The translations under genes were made by a program, and so were the position numbers. A stretch of 64,000 bases of DNA from the NCBI GenBank assembly GCA_035772405.1, contig JAYKKM010000226.1, forward strand, positions 372,001 to 436,000, written 5' to 3'. Positions within the stretch are counted from its first letter, which is position 1; the number at the start of each line of letters is the position of its first letter. The DNA comes from Chrysogorgia sp. JL179-B06 (taxonomy: Eukaryota > Cnidaria > Anthozoa > Scleralcyonacea > Chrysogorgiidae). Under the pieces are notes generated by a model that saw only the letters and a list, made by a program, of their open reading frames with translations, was not told where the DNA came from and did no database searches. Below, in pieces: positions 42,573 through 53,205 of the stretch.

Positions 42573-43947
42573 TTTTCGACCAGTTACGTTTCAGTAGTTA
42601 CGATAAATTTATTTTCACGATGGACGTCAAGTCCTTATACACCGTCATTCCCCATTGTGATGGACTTGAAGCTCTGAAGTTTTTCTTTGATCAGCGCACT
42701 AATTTAGAACCCTCCACAACCACGTTACTCCGCTTAGCAGAACTAGTGCTTACCCTTAACAATTTTTCGTTTGATAGTGAACATTATCAACAAATAAGTG
42801 GTATGCTAATTTATTTGTTGGTTATGTTGAAAAACAGATCTTTGAACAATACACGGGTCCCTTGCCTGATTTTTTCGGAAGATTTATCGATGACTGTTTA
42901 GGAACAGCGTCGTGTTCACGTGTCCTTTTAGAGCAGTTCATCAACTTTGTTGATGATTTTCATCCTGCTCTGAAGTTCACGTGGGAAATCAGCGAGACCT
43001 CTGTGTCGTTCCTTGATATTTTAATTTCGATTAATGGTGATTCGCTGAAAACGTCGGTCTCGTACAAGCCTACTGACTCCCATAGTTATCTTCTATTTTC
43101 ATCCTCTCATCCCAACCACACTAAGCAATCCATCCCTTACTCTCAATTCTTGCGTCTTCGCCGCTTATGTAGCGACGACCAAGATTTTCAAGTCAAATCA
43201 ATGGAAATGAGATCTTTTTTTGTCCAACGTTGTTACCCTACCAACCTTTTAGACCTCGCCGTTCAGAAAGCTTTTCTCGTCCCCCGTTTAGACGCCCTTG
43301 AACCATCTTTGGAACAAGTTTCAAACAATAAAATTCCTTTAGTTCTAACATTTCATCCTTTCAATTTTAAAGTTAAAAATATTATTAATCGGAATTTTCA
43401 CATTTTACAAAATGATCCTGAGACGTCAGCCATTTTCACCGACAACCCTTTGGTATCTTTTCGCCGCAATAAAAACATTCGTGACTCCTTAGTACATAGT
43501 GCCCTTAAACAAAATACCTCGGCACCAGCGGGAACATTTTCTTGCGGCCGTTCCCGCTGTAACACATGCGCTTTTCTCAATCCCACTACAGTTATTACTG
43601 CCCCCAAATTCGACCACACAATCCGTCATGCTTTTTCATGCACGTCCACCAACATAATTTATTGCATTTCATGCGATAAATGCCCTAAAATCTACATCAG
43701 TGAAACTGGGCGACGTCTTTCAGACAGGTTTGCTGAACATCTTCGTTCCGTGAGGATCAATGATGGTGACAAACCTGTAGCCCGCCATTTCAACAGCTCC
43801 AACCATTTGGTTTCAGACATGAAAGTCTGTGCCATCCTTCCCATCTCCGGTGGCAACGATAACCGCAAGCGGCAAGAGAAGCGTCTCATTTTTAAACTTG
43901 GCACCACACATCCTCTTGGTCTTAACGAACGTTTTTCTTTTATTTAA
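42560..43947 (+). pseudogene. Penelope-like element ORF: RT plus GIY-YIG
   Basis: Reading frame 1 (42560-42806) gives FDQLRFSSYDKFIFTMDVKS LYTVIP, with RT motif A (MDVKSLYT). Frame 2 (from about 42800) gives LFVGYVEKQIFEQYTGPLPD, FFGRFIDDCLG (motif C, IDD) and FTWEISETSVSFLDILIS, a linker, then IIYCISCDKCPKIYISETGR with downstream RLSDRFAEH (GIY-YIG nuclease). Between 42801 and 42812 the gene jumps from SG directly to YANLF, so the motif B segment (AMGTxMGPS in the family) is missing and the frame is shifted by the deletion. The 5' part of the RT is also absent. PLEs use RT and GIY-YIG to prime at nicked targets. This copy is inactive. Confidence 0.85.
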
Positions 43948-44391
43948 TTTCCTACAAGTTTTTGGTTATTTTAGTCAGCTTGGAACCTTTATTAGTATTA
44001 ATTTTTTATTATTCGCGTATGCACTTTCATTCCTTTTCAAGTTTTTGTTTCTTATGCTAATATTATCGCCTAATCCCCTTTAATATTGGACCTGTCATTT
44101 CTCCCGCCCCCTCAGTCTGCTTGCTGATCGACTGTTAAAAATAGCAAATGATCTAACGTTTCCCATCTCATTAATTATTAGTTTGTTTATCTCTCGTGCA
44201 TTTGATTGGCTACTTTCTACTTGTGACACCCTTTTGGCATATATATATAAGCCCTATTTATTTCATTTCATCTCGTCTTACTCTGATGAAGGGCTCCGCT
44301 CGAAACGTCAGTATCTCGTCACTAAATTCTTGGCAGTTTACCACCTTTTCACTTTGCTATATATTCAAAACACTGTCTACGCAGCACTCTA
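43948..44391 (+). mobile_element. PLE 3' UTR and terminal repeat
   Basis: Non-coding 3' part shared with the inverted fragment at 4901-5337. Ends GCAGTTTACCACCTTTTCAC then AACACTGTCTACGCAGCACT, with the hammerhead core at 44283. The last part (from TTTACCACC) matches 5338-5395. Confidence 0.8.
44270..44328 (+). ncRNA. Hammerhead ribozyme motif in the PLE terminal repeat
   Basis: CTGATGA (44283-44289), stem II GGGC/GCTC with loop TCC, GAAA (44302-44305), stem III ACG/CGT closing at GTC (C at 44320). Stem I pairs TTA(x)T with A(x)TAA, with one mismatch. Three-bp stem III is typical of PLE-borne hammerheads, which are thought to self-cleave element RNA, often as dimers. Confidence 0.7.
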
Positions 44392-44397
44392 CTTTTT

Positions 44398-44400
<3 letters not shown>

Positions 44401-44490
<90 letters not shown>
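44401..44490. repeat. (TA)n tract
   Basis: About 90 bases of TA with one AATATA interruption. A tail or target between PLE and SINE. Confidence 0.95.
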
Positions 44491-44491
<1 letters not shown>

Positions 44492-44492
<1 letters not shown>

Positions 44493-44663
44493 AAAGGATT
44501 TATGGTGAAGGAAAATTTCGAGTGTTGGAATACATACATTTTAAGACCAAACCGGGACCAGTTGCGAAGAATGCAACTTAGCGGCCTTCCGGTAGGAATT
44601 GAATCCGCGACCCTGCGATTGCTAGTGCAGTGCTCTGACCACCGAGCTACGGAAGCTGTTGCC
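44492..44663 (-). mobile_element. tRNA-derived SINE, copy A
   Basis: On the minus strand the head has a box A TAGCTCGGTGG, a D arm GCTC/GAGC, an anticodon-like AGC (Ala) in an enlarged loop, a box B-like GGATTCAATTCC, and a partial acceptor stem GCTTCCG/CGGAAGG. The body continues ACTGGTCCCGGTTTGGTCTT and CTTCACCATAAATCCTTTCA into the TA tract. The same body recurs at 45260-45328, and its distal part at 45222 and 19376. tRNA head plus shared body plus AT tail fits a SINE family. Confidence 0.6.
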
Positions 44664-45221
44664 GAGAGCCCAGTCACGAGTAGGCTTTGGCCCATTGTGC
44701 CAGCATAATTTTTAGCATAATGGGAGCAAAAAAGCATAATTTCTAAAACGAGCACTGCTCGAGCATAATCCTAAAATGTTAGCACTTTTTTAAGCATAAA
44801 AGGTAATATTACTCATTTGGTAGTCTAGAAAGTCAGAAACTTGTTACAAGACCGCTTTCATAGTTTCACTTTCATTGTGGGCAGTAGTAGTGCAGATTGT
44901 GCACTGCAGTACACTGTACACCTGAACTGCCGAGCAAAAAGCCTGGGAACGAGCCACGAGGTTGTAAACACTACTGCCAAAATGGCGTCAAACATTTTTT
45001 GAGTTGTTGAATTTATGTAAGAATCTGTGAGAATATCGAGCATTTATGTGAGAATATCGAGCATAATTTGTGAATTCTAGCATAATTTTTAGCATAATTA
45101 GGCAAAATTGAGAGCAGTGCTATTAGCATAATATGCCAATTTTTTTAGCACAATGGGCCAAAGCCTAGTCACGAGTTCTGTATATATGGTGGTAATGCCG
45201 GGATAAGATTCTGGGTATATT
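44664..45221. other. Unannotated stretch
   Basis: Contains repeated TTTTAGCATAAT and AGCATAAT motifs (about 44707-44790, 45055-45150), perhaps a degraded repeat. No gene. Confidence 0.4.
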
Positions 45222-45324
45222 ATAGGTAATATTTGGCATTTCACTCGATCAAACTACATGTTGAAAGGATTTATGGTGAAGGAAAATTTCGAGTGTTGGA
45301 ATACATACATTTTAAGACCAAACC

Positions 45325-45328
<4 letters not shown>
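45222..45328 (-). repeat. SINE body, copy B
   Basis: 45258-45328 matches copy A (GGATTTATGGTGAAGGAAAA and following). 45222-45265 matches the 19376 fragment. No tRNA head is present; the copy is cut at the TA tract. Confidence 0.65.
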
Positions 45329-45416
<88 letters not shown>

Positions 45417-45424
45417 CATACATA
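45329..45424. repeat. (TA)n/(CATA)n tract
   Basis: About 85 bases of TA followed by CATACATACATAC. The last part is probably the 3' tail (TATG)n of the adjacent minus-strand LINE. Confidence 0.9.
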
Positions 45425-46965
45425 CAAATTTTATTTCCACGTCCCCAAAGGGGCTTTTCAGAGACAAGTGATTACAGGTATAAATTAAAATTAAATTACA
45501 AAATAAGTACCTAACAAATTAATTAATTAAGAATAGGTCTAGTATGAGACTAATCAATTATTTACAAATTCATTTAAAAGCTTGCTCTTCAATAAAGGCT
45601 TAAAATGTTTAATAGGATTTACATAATTTAAGATCGCGGTCTAAAGAGTTCCAGATTTTGACTATTCTATAATAAAAAGTTCGCTGACCACTATTTGTAT
45701 GACATTATAGCATTACGGAAATAAAGTTGCTGTCTCACTGGGTGGCACTGAGTTCCTTCAAAATAGGAGTTGTATGGTCGTATTTCTTCGCCCCACTAAC
45801 GATGCGGCATGCAAAATTCTGTACTGCCTGAAGTTTATTTAAGTTCGTTTCAGAAGTATTACTCCAAACATTGGAGCAATAGAATAACTTACTAAAAACT
45901 AGGGAGCTAATAATAATTATTAATGTGTGCTTGTCGAACGCATGTTTAACACGATTAATTTGGCCTAATCGAGACATACCCGAGGACACTGTAGATAATA
46001 TGTGGTCGTTAAAAGTTAAGTTAGAATATAAGATAACGCCAAGATCTTTTGCAACCTTAACGGGTATAAGTTCTTTCCCTAAAAAAGACAATCGGAAGTC
46101 TTCAACCCTGGATGTCATTTGTTTGCTACCAAATACCATTAATTTCGTGTAGCCTGGATTTAAAAGTAGTTGGTTATTAAAGCACCAGTTGCGTATTTTA
46201 AGCAGGTCGTGGTTCATTTCAGTTCCGACGTTAGGCTGGTTTTGGAGTTGGAATGATATTAGAAGTTTCGTATCGTCCACGTAACAATCAGCAGAACTGT
46301 ATTTTGGGACAGATGGAAGGTCATTGCCTGACATAAATGCTAAAGAGCAATGGACCAAGGATACTTCCCTGTGGCACACCGCTGACAACGGGGAGTTGAT
46401 CTGATAAGGTGGTATGAATTCGCACCGACTGGTATCCGAGAAGTGAGATAGCTACGAAACCACTGTATCACAGTGGAGGAAGCGCCTACGTCTTGGAGTT
46501 TAGCGAGAAGGATTTCGTGTTCGACGCTATCAAAGGCATTGCTCATATCAAGGAGGACGACCGCGGTCAATTGTTTCTTATCAATAGCATTCAGAATTGT
46601 GTCGGTGGTTTGTATTACTGAAGTTTCAGCAGAATGCCATTGTTTATTTCCACTGTGCTTTGAAGTCAGGCGATCCCTTGGGTCAGTAAGTAAGAGGTGA
46701 ACTGATTATGAATTGTCCTTTCACAAACTTTAGACAGTACGCGGGCAACAACGAAATAGGCCTGTTATTATTTGGTATTTCATAGTCACCAACTTTAAGA
46801 ATGGGTATCACCTCTGCAATTTTCCATACGTTTGGGAAATTAGCATTCTCCATGGTAGCGTTAATGATAGAGGTGAGTGAAGGGAGGTGGCAGAAAGGCA
46901 ATCTTTAATCACGCGAATGGGAATTTTATCTGTCCCAGGGGCTTTGTTAGTCGACATTGATCTTT
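45425..46965 (-). mobile_element. CR1/Jockey-like LINE, copy 1
   Basis: Minus-strand order: NKAPGTDKIPIRVIKDCLS (near 46930), NVWKIAEVIPILKVGD (46850-46760), motif A LLDMSNAFDSVEHEILLAKL (46550-46490), motif C CYVDDTKLLISF (46283-46248), LGVILYSNLTFNDH, and the C-terminal FYYRIVKIWNSLDRDL (near 45650), then the 3' end ACGTGGAAATAAAATTTGTA and a TATG tail. Frame breaks occur near 46690 and 46380, and about 100 codons between FISVML-like and SGQRTF are deleted at about 45700. 5' truncated. Its left half lies outside the duplicated block. Confidence 0.75.
45735..46388 (-). pseudogene. LINE RT C-terminal half, copy 1
   Basis: Longest open piece of the element (about 217 codons) with the catalytic YVDD box at residues 36-39 of the reading and the conserved KDLGVILYSNLTF and QNFACRIVSGAKKYDHTTPI tail. 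The first dozen residues are frame-shifted from the PQG region. The stop after KELSATQ is caused by a small lesion. Confidence 0.7.
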
Positions 46966-47630
46966 GTTAGATGACATATATCTTGGTAAAATTATGATAT
47001 TTAAATTTATCTCATCATATTCTAAATGTCTCCTTTGTTGTTTGTCAGAGCGCAATGCCAATCCCAATGCCTTCCTATAACAATTTTGTCCCTAATCCCC
47101 CTCCATAGAGTAGAGCGCCAGCAATTTTAATAGTTGGTGCCGCGCACACTGACTTGCCATGCCAACACTTGCCAATAAATGCCAGGAAATGGGCTAAACT
47201 GGATGACTCAAAAGGACCTTTCTGTTCTTATCCCACTTGCCAGCGACATGGCTGCGTCATTTCCGATACACATGGTGTCTTTGGTGCGTCATTTCCCCTA
47301 TCGGAAACTCCCTTCTCAAATCCCTTAATAAGTTCTCGGGTTCCATTGACATGTCAACGCAGTTTGTCAGTGAATGCGAGCAACAAGTCGGAATTCAAAA
47401 TATCTCGTTTGTTTTTGCCATACGACGCTTTGTAAGCAATCATGAAGTTGGTAATTTTGAGCTGTATTGTGTTTACAGTGAGTTTATCAAGTAAGTGTTA
47501 ATATGAAGCTATACATGATGCATCAATGTGTGCATTTTTATAATAAATATCCACAAATAGTTGTTCATTTTATCTTCCAAGTCCTATTTGTGTTTATCAA
47601 TCATCAGCGCAAAGAATCATGATATTTGGG
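46966..47630. other. Unannotated stretch
   Basis: Plus-strand frames near 47237-47494 stay open and end at a CAA|GTAAGT donor-like site (47492), preceded by SNHEVGNFELYCVYSEFIK. I do not recognise a product. The same is true of its duplicate at 59412-59669. Confidence 0.25.
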
Positions 47631-48557
47631 CCAGTTTCAAACGTCGAACTTCTCGTACACCAAACCATGGCATGCAAATGAGGTTGAACAAAGGATTTTT
47701 CTAGTTTGAAACGGGCCGTAGCCTCGTAGGGAATACTTGAAACTTATGCACTCCAAAATGCTTCACTTGAGTGTCTATAGTTCATCAAATTTCAACGTCG
47801 TCTTGAAGATGCGAGCTCAGAGTGGCGTTGTGTATAAGGTCAAAAATATTTTTGGATTAACAATTTCGCCGTATTGAGAAGATTTAAACAAGCTTAACAT
47901 AGCTTCAACAGGTATTAAGTATTTGTAGAGATATTAAAGCTCAAACTTGCCAAAGTTCGATGTTTTGAAAGTCATTATTGGCTCCGAATAAAGTTTAGAC
48001 GTCAGCGCCAGCGGGCACAGCTATATGATCGCTGCGATCGCTCGATTTTAAAACCGACGATCGTAGCGATCATATATGGAAACTACATGCTCAGCGATCG
48101 CCGAGATAGACGAACGCAGCGATTATATGGAAACACTGGTTCTCTCAGCGATCGGTATGTACCCCAGCGACATACGGGTATTCTATAAAACACATTACAG
48201 TATTAAGATTAAATTGTTCCTTCATTTGGGACTGAGCTCAGGCTAGAGAAGCTGTTAAGTTCGACTTATTTATTATTGCGGTCGACCGCAATATTAAGTT
48301 CGACCGCTTCAGTCGGATATAACGACCAAATTGCGACGGTTTCAAACGTCGAATTTATGTAATAAGGCTCGTCCAAACAAACTGGGACAAGATTTAAGTT
48401 GAAGTTCAGTACTTTTAAAATGCAATCCGAACAAGTTTTTTTTACGGGAGGCCGTTACGTTCGACACATGATAAATTCGATGTTGAAACCGACGTCGAAT
48501 TATCATGTGTCAAACATTCGACACAAGTCATGGTAAATTCGACGTTTGAAATAGGCC
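47631..48557. repeat. Foldback or MITE with TTTCAAACGTCGAA ends
   Basis: The left end GGCCAGTTTCAAACGTCGAA and the inverted right end GGCCTATTTCAAACGTCGAA are terminal repeats. TTCGAC/GTCGAA motifs and AGCGATCG motifs recur throughout. No ORF. Duplicated at 59806-60733. Confidence 0.6.
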
Positions 48558-49091
48558 TTACAGTGACAAAGCTGACGACAGAGCCCGCTATCAATGCCGC
48601 TGACTATGTTTGTTTTGCGGTTCCAATGCAGTATAGGAAATGCGGTAGATTGCGGTAGAGGGTAAATTGAACGATAGCAGCGATCATATGGAAAGCAGGT
48701 GAAAGTACTCCACGAAGTGAAACTTTTATTGAAGCACGCAAAAATGGTTTGAAAGATGTTGATATTGTTATACATTTAACTTGCTATATTATACTTCATA
48801 ATGCAATATTTGGCTTTAGTTGTCATTTCAACCATGGCCACCACATTTAAATTAAATGTCTAATACCATTTCAATCAATTTTACTCATTCCTGATTGGCT
48901 AATGAGTAATGACATCAGTATTAAACTTAAATACCTTTAGTAAAAATAATACTCCTAGTAAAAAATCACATCCAGGATGTTTGGATTTTAGTATATACAA
49001 ACATCAGACATCAGTGATCATCAGTTTTCCCGCTTCGTAGTAAAATTTAGGGGTATTTAGGAACGCGTAAAATTGATTGAAACGTATTAAA
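48558..49091. other. Unannotated stretch
   Basis: Nothing supported. Confidence 0.4.
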
Positions 49092-49252
49092 AGGAAATAA
49101 CACTTGTTTTTCGAAGAATTAATGAAAAATCGCACTTGTGTTTGGCAAAATATTCATAATACCACTCGTGCTTCGCACTCATGGTATTATGAATATTTCG
49201 CCAAACACGCCTGTGATTTTTCATTAATTCTTCTCGAACCGTGTTATTTCCT
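49092..49252. repeat. Foldback (MITE-like)
   Basis: Long arms AGGAAATAACAC / GTGTTATTTCCT, GAATTAATGAAAAATC and CATAATACCA around a CTCGTGCTTCGCACTC centre. Duplicate copy at 61268-61428. Confidence 0.8.
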
Positions 49253-49648
49253 ATACAGTACTAATAGGTGTCATACCTCTTTATAGAAAACAAAGGTCAA
49301 AATATCTTTGTTCCTATAAAAGTACAGAGTTCAAGGCCTGAAAATAGTTTACCTGTATTAAATTACATAACAAATACTATCCTCTTTATCACATTAATTA
49401 CCTAGCAGGGCTATAAGGTCAAGAGGAATTGTGGGTATTAATAAAAATAGGTACGCACCTCGTACATGCGCCCACGGCCCACAGCACAGTGGATCAGGCT
49501 TGTCCACCGCACAGAACTTCCAAAGCAAAAGCGAGAAACAAACAAGCACCAGACTGAAGGATGTTGCCAAGGCTTCAGTCACTTTAGCCACTTGAGGGTC
49601 TTTTTGCCCAGTTAAAAAAAATATATATATAGAGATCTTTAAATCAAC

Positions 49649-49682
49649 AAGATGCCCGCTAGGCGTTAACTCGGGCTACTTT
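49649..49682 (-). repeat. Dispersed repeat end motif, inverted copy
   Basis: GCCCGCTAGGCGTTAACTCG plus GGCTACTT is the complement of 10255-10293. The downstream 50.46-50.76 kb block also matches, inverted, the 9.1-9.5 kb repeat. Confidence 0.6.
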
Positions 49683-49729
49683 AGCCTGTGCAGGCTAGGG
49701 CAGCTATACTTTAGCTCTATACTTGTAAC

Positions 49730-49862
49730 AAGCTAAACAGCTTGAAGAAACATTATTTCCCAAAACCAACATTTTGAACCAGAAACATATAATAATGTTT
49801 CATGTTTCTGGTTCAAAATGTTGGTTTTGGGAAGAAATAATGTTTCGTCAAGCTGTTTAGCT
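49730..49862. repeat. Near-perfect snapback
   Basis: Arms of about 60 bp: AAGCTAAACAGCTTGA, ACATTATTTC, CCAAAACCAACATTTTGAAC, CAGAAACAT, with few mismatches and a tiny loop. Duplicate copy at 61906-62038. Confidence 0.85.
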
Positions 49863-51186
49863 TATAAATTTTATAATTTTAGTGCATTTATAATTTGAGC
49901 ATGCTCACCTCATTTAGGGACCAGGTCGGGCAAAATTGACCTTTTAAAATTGACATTTCTACGGACTATGAAATTTTTTGTTCATCAAGTGTAACACACA
50001 ATAAGAAGTACAACAAGCTAAGTGTATAAGTAAAACAAGTGTACAAAAAGTGTATAATAAAAAAGTGTAACACACAATAAGATGAGCACAAGCACATAAA
50101 AACAAAGTGTTTGTGTTTTTAGTGAGACAGAAACAACAAAACCATAAATTTTCTTCTTACAGTATTTCTGCATGTTCATGTGTGAAACAGCATTTTAAAA
50201 GTTCTGAGACGAGACTCTCACAGGGTGGAAATGCAGTTAATGCACCAGCCATGGAACTTTCAAAACAACATGCATTTCCATATTTCGTTTCCATATTTCA
50301 TCGGATCAAACAGGTATTAAGGTCTATTAAATTCACCAATTACTGTATAATATATGCTTTCCCTGATAGAGCGGGTCAAGAAAATATTTGAATTAATAGA
50401 TCTCTCTCTCCAACCCAGTAAACCCTATAAATAATTACCAGTCCCTAATTAGTATTGGATAATTGACAAATTACCGAGAAAACTCAGATACCGAGCCAGC
50501 TTGCCTCCATGTAATCTAGGACAAAAATCACTTTGAAAGGTGTGTGCAATTATGTATCTGGCTGTGCAGACAAACTAACATGCAGTTGGCAAACACGACA
50601 ATTTGTGTGGGGTGAGGGACAATGGAAATACATGGCTGCACACTAAAAAACCAGCGAACAATAACAAACACTTCATCGATTGGAGTTGATCTGGATTTGA
50701 TTTGGTCTGGGTGTCAGATACGAGATGTTCATTTGTATTAAGCATCTGCATTCATATAGGTCAACAGTGTATTAAATTCATTTTGCCAACTCGACAATGT
50801 TCAAATAAAACCAAAGCTACCTGTATGTCTAAATATTTACAAAATTTGTGAATAGACAACAGATAATAAAATGTATATATAATTACCCTGTACCAAGCCA
50901 ATATATTAAATAACATGCACATATATAGATATGATGAAATTATAATGAAAAGTGAAAACAAGAGTTTCTGACTTTGAGTCATTATCAACAATATAAACTT
51001 CTAAAGATAACTGGGAAATTTTAGCATTGTGAAACAGAGTTGTTTGATGATTTATTAGGCAAAACCTGTAACTGTGCATGGACACTTATAATACTAAATA
51101 ACTACAAACTATAAACTGTTGAATCGCATAACGGTTAATGATCACATCGACTTTATTTTGCATGATATTTGCTACAACACAATATA
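49863..51186. other. Unannotated stretch with low-copy repeat
   Basis: 50.46-50.76 kb is an inverted, diverged copy of the 9.1-9.6 kb repeat (TTTGTGTGGGGTGAGGGACA; CCAGCGAACAATAACAAAC). The remainder is non-coding. Local AAGTGTA repeats at 49989-50070. Confidence 0.45.
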
Positions 51187-51334
51187 CAATTATTGGACGA
51201 GGTTGAGCAAAATATCGTGATTTATCAGTGGCGAGCAGATCAATTATTTGCCGATGCCGAAGGCAGAGGCAAATAATTGATCTGCGAGCCACTGATAAAT
51301 CACGATATTTTGCGATAGCCGAGTTCAATAATTG
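51187..51334. repeat. Foldback (MITE-like)
   Basis: Arms CAATTATTGGACGAGGTTGA / TTCAATAATTG, AAAATATCGTGATTTATCAG and AGATCAATTATTTGCC, with a CGATGCCGAAGGCAG centre. It interrupts the reading frame of the neighbouring recombinase-like fragment. Duplicate at 63363-63510. Confidence 0.8.
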
Positions 51335-51339
51335 TTTTA

Positions 51340-51487
51340 TCATTCACCGTCGCAAGTTTAACTTTAGACGTCAATAGCTCAGCTTCACTCAATCCTTTTT
51401 CTTGTAAATACCCTCGAAATAGGTTTAAAGCAACTTTGGTTGCCTTTTTTGTGTTTTCGGCGTCCTTTTCCTCAAGTAAAGACGACA
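51340..51487 (-). pseudogene. Fragment resembling a recombinase N-terminal domain
   Basis: The minus frame reads SSLLEEKDAENTKKATKVAL then NLFRGYLQEKGLSEAELLTS. The E-x-x-NTKKxTxxxxxLFRxYLxEKG pattern is that of the SAM-like, core-binding N-terminal domain of tyrosine-recombinase-like (Crypton/DUF3504-type) proteins widespread in invertebrate genomes. Only about 45 residues remain; the rest of the frame runs into a MITE. Duplicate at 63516-63663. Confidence 0.4.
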
Positions 51488-52175
51488 AATCGCTTTTTCA
51501 ATTCAAGCTGACGATTTCCATGTGCGCATGCTCAATAAAGTATTTGCACGCAGTTATTTGCAGGTAAATCAACCAATCAAAACATTAGAAATATTAAAGT
51601 GAATGATAATAAACATTATTATATGACATTTTCGTGAGCGGTCCGGAACGTGAAATCCGGCAATTTGATTGGTTCCTGAGCGGTCCGGAATCTGCCGTTC
51701 CGGACCGCTAACAGTTGCTGACAGTGAGAATTTTTAAACAAAATGAAAGTCATGTCGTTATACGCAACAAGATGGATAATAATTTCAGAACTACTCATTG
51801 TTGAAATATACCGTGCAGGTATGTTTGTTAGAAATTTTATAAGCTTTCATTTGATGTATAGCTCAGGTTTCCGCGTTATGCCGAAACTTTTTAAAATGTC
51901 CAAAACGTTCGTAACATTTACTTCTCGCAGGTAATGTAGAATTTCAGGTGGGTTTTTTTCAACTATACTTAACGCACAACCTTGAACAATATGTCAAACA
52001 AAAGCAAATGAAAAATGCTATTCGAGGTAGAAATTTTCGGAATCTAGCTAAACGGAAAGTACTTTAAAAATTGGAAAACATCTGTCATTTTGGTTTAGTT
52101 CGCAAGAAAGAAATACGAGCCTAACACTGTAGAGTTTTCACAGAACGTTCACAACATTTGTGGTCATATAATAAA
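51488..52175. other. Unannotated stretch with a small GAGCGGTCCGGAA foldback
   Basis: 51636-51711 contains GAGCGGTCCGGAA twice in direct orientation and once inverted (TTCCGGACCGCT), suggesting a short MITE remnant. The rest is unannotated. Confidence 0.5.
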
Positions 52176-52330
52176 CTACTTATTGACCTCGCTTGTTCGG
52201 TCTGTACTAGTGAAATATCGGACCTCCGTTTTCTGCACGGACCTCGGCTCGCTGCGCTCGCTCGGTCCGTACTAAAAACGTCGGTCCGATATTTCACTAG
52301 TACAGACCTCACGCTCGGTCAATAAGTAGT
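52176..52330. repeat. Foldback (MITE-like)
   Basis: ACTACTTATTGACC / GGTCAATAAGTAGT ends, TGTACTAGTGAAATATCGGA arms, and a GCTCGCTGCGCTCGCTC centre. It lies just right of the part shown to be duplicated. Confidence 0.8.
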
Positions 52331-52376
52331 AATTATAAGCAAAAATAAAACAAATGACACTTATTTTATCTTCGAT

Positions 52377-52612
52377 AACACTTCCAAGCAATCGCTGGCA
52401 AAAATTTTCGCTTTATAGTCACGAAAACGTTGTCGGGATCTAGCGTAACTTCGAACACTTCCAAGCAATCGCTGGCAAAAAACACTTCGCTTTATACAGT
52501 AGTCACGAAAAAGTTGTCGGGATCTACAGTATAATGCAACAAGATACTTCGCAACCACATAACTTCGAACACTTCCAAGCAATCGCTGGCAAAAACACTT
52601 CGCTTTTATTCA
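52377..52612 (+). repeat. Three-copy irregular tandem repeat
   Basis: ACACTTCCAAGCAATCGCTG starts at 52378, 52455 and 52569, followed each time by GCAAAAA and TTCGCTTT. Unit lengths are 77 and 114 bp because of an insertion. Non-coding. Confidence 0.8.
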
Positions 52613-53205
52613 CTTTTCGGAGCCTTAGAATTCCAAAATTTTCCGGACCTCCTCTGCGCGCCCCCTGATTCTGTATCCCTTAACAATGTCAGATTTTTTC
52701 ATTAAAGTCTATTTTATAATACAGCGGAGAGCAATTCCATCATCCATGATGATATTGTTTCCAATTTCCTCACCTATTTTTTTACTATTCCAGCCTACAT
52801 TTCCTCTTGTATTACATCTTCTTCTGCAGACTTCGTTTCTTCGACTGGTGGCTATACCTTTTGGTTCAATCTTAGATAACTGCTGATTTGTATCATCAAA
52901 TATTTCCACCCAGCTTTTGAGTACGAATTTCTTTTTGCGGCCCCCGGGGAAATACGGCCGGGGTTAGGGCTGTGGTTAGGGTTAGAAAACCCATTAAGCG
53001 GGGGGTTAGGGTTAGGATTGGGTTCTAACGATTAGATTAACAATGCAGAGCGATTTGTAAATTAAGGATAATGGTTAATTTAACTCGTGCTCACTAGTCT
53101 CTTTGCCGAGCTATGTACATGTATAGTCGAGCAAAGTTCGAATTTGAGTTTGTTGTCTGTTGTTTGTCCATTTCCGGGGGCCAAACTGCGCATGTTCTAT
53201 AAGAA
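52613..53205. other. Unannotated stretch with a GGGTTAGGG block
   Basis: 52960-53020 carries GGTTAGGGTTAGAAAACCCA and a GGGGGGTTAGGGTTAGG block like those at 25.7 and 56.5 kb. No gene. Confidence 0.45.

Larger units (their letters stand above)
45712..51824 (+). repeat. Segmental duplication, copy 1
   Basis: Matches 57887-64000 with an offset of 12175, becoming 12176 after an extra T in copy 2 near 60612. I noticed only two differences: an A/G at 46692 versus 58867 and the T-run length. The true right end is beyond what the window can show. Confidence 0.95.

Noticed and set aside
43398..43907. Minus-strand frames inside the PLE GIY-YIG region
   Set aside because: Antisense shadows of the plus-strand PLE ORF, which has the recognisable motifs.
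44401..44581. Long frames of alternating Ile-Tyr over the TA tracts
   Set aside because: Translations of (TA)n microsatellites, not genes.
44565..44661. Functional tRNA-Ala(AGC)
   Set aside because: The anticodon loop is one base too long, T-stem pairs fail and the acceptor stem has a mismatch. A shared body downstream fits a SINE.
42488..46985. Shared 17-mer TAGATGACATATATCTT at the 5' truncation points of the PLE (42489) and the LINE (46970)
   Set aside because: Intriguing, but a match of this length between AT-rich segments can arise by chance and no further similarity extends from it.
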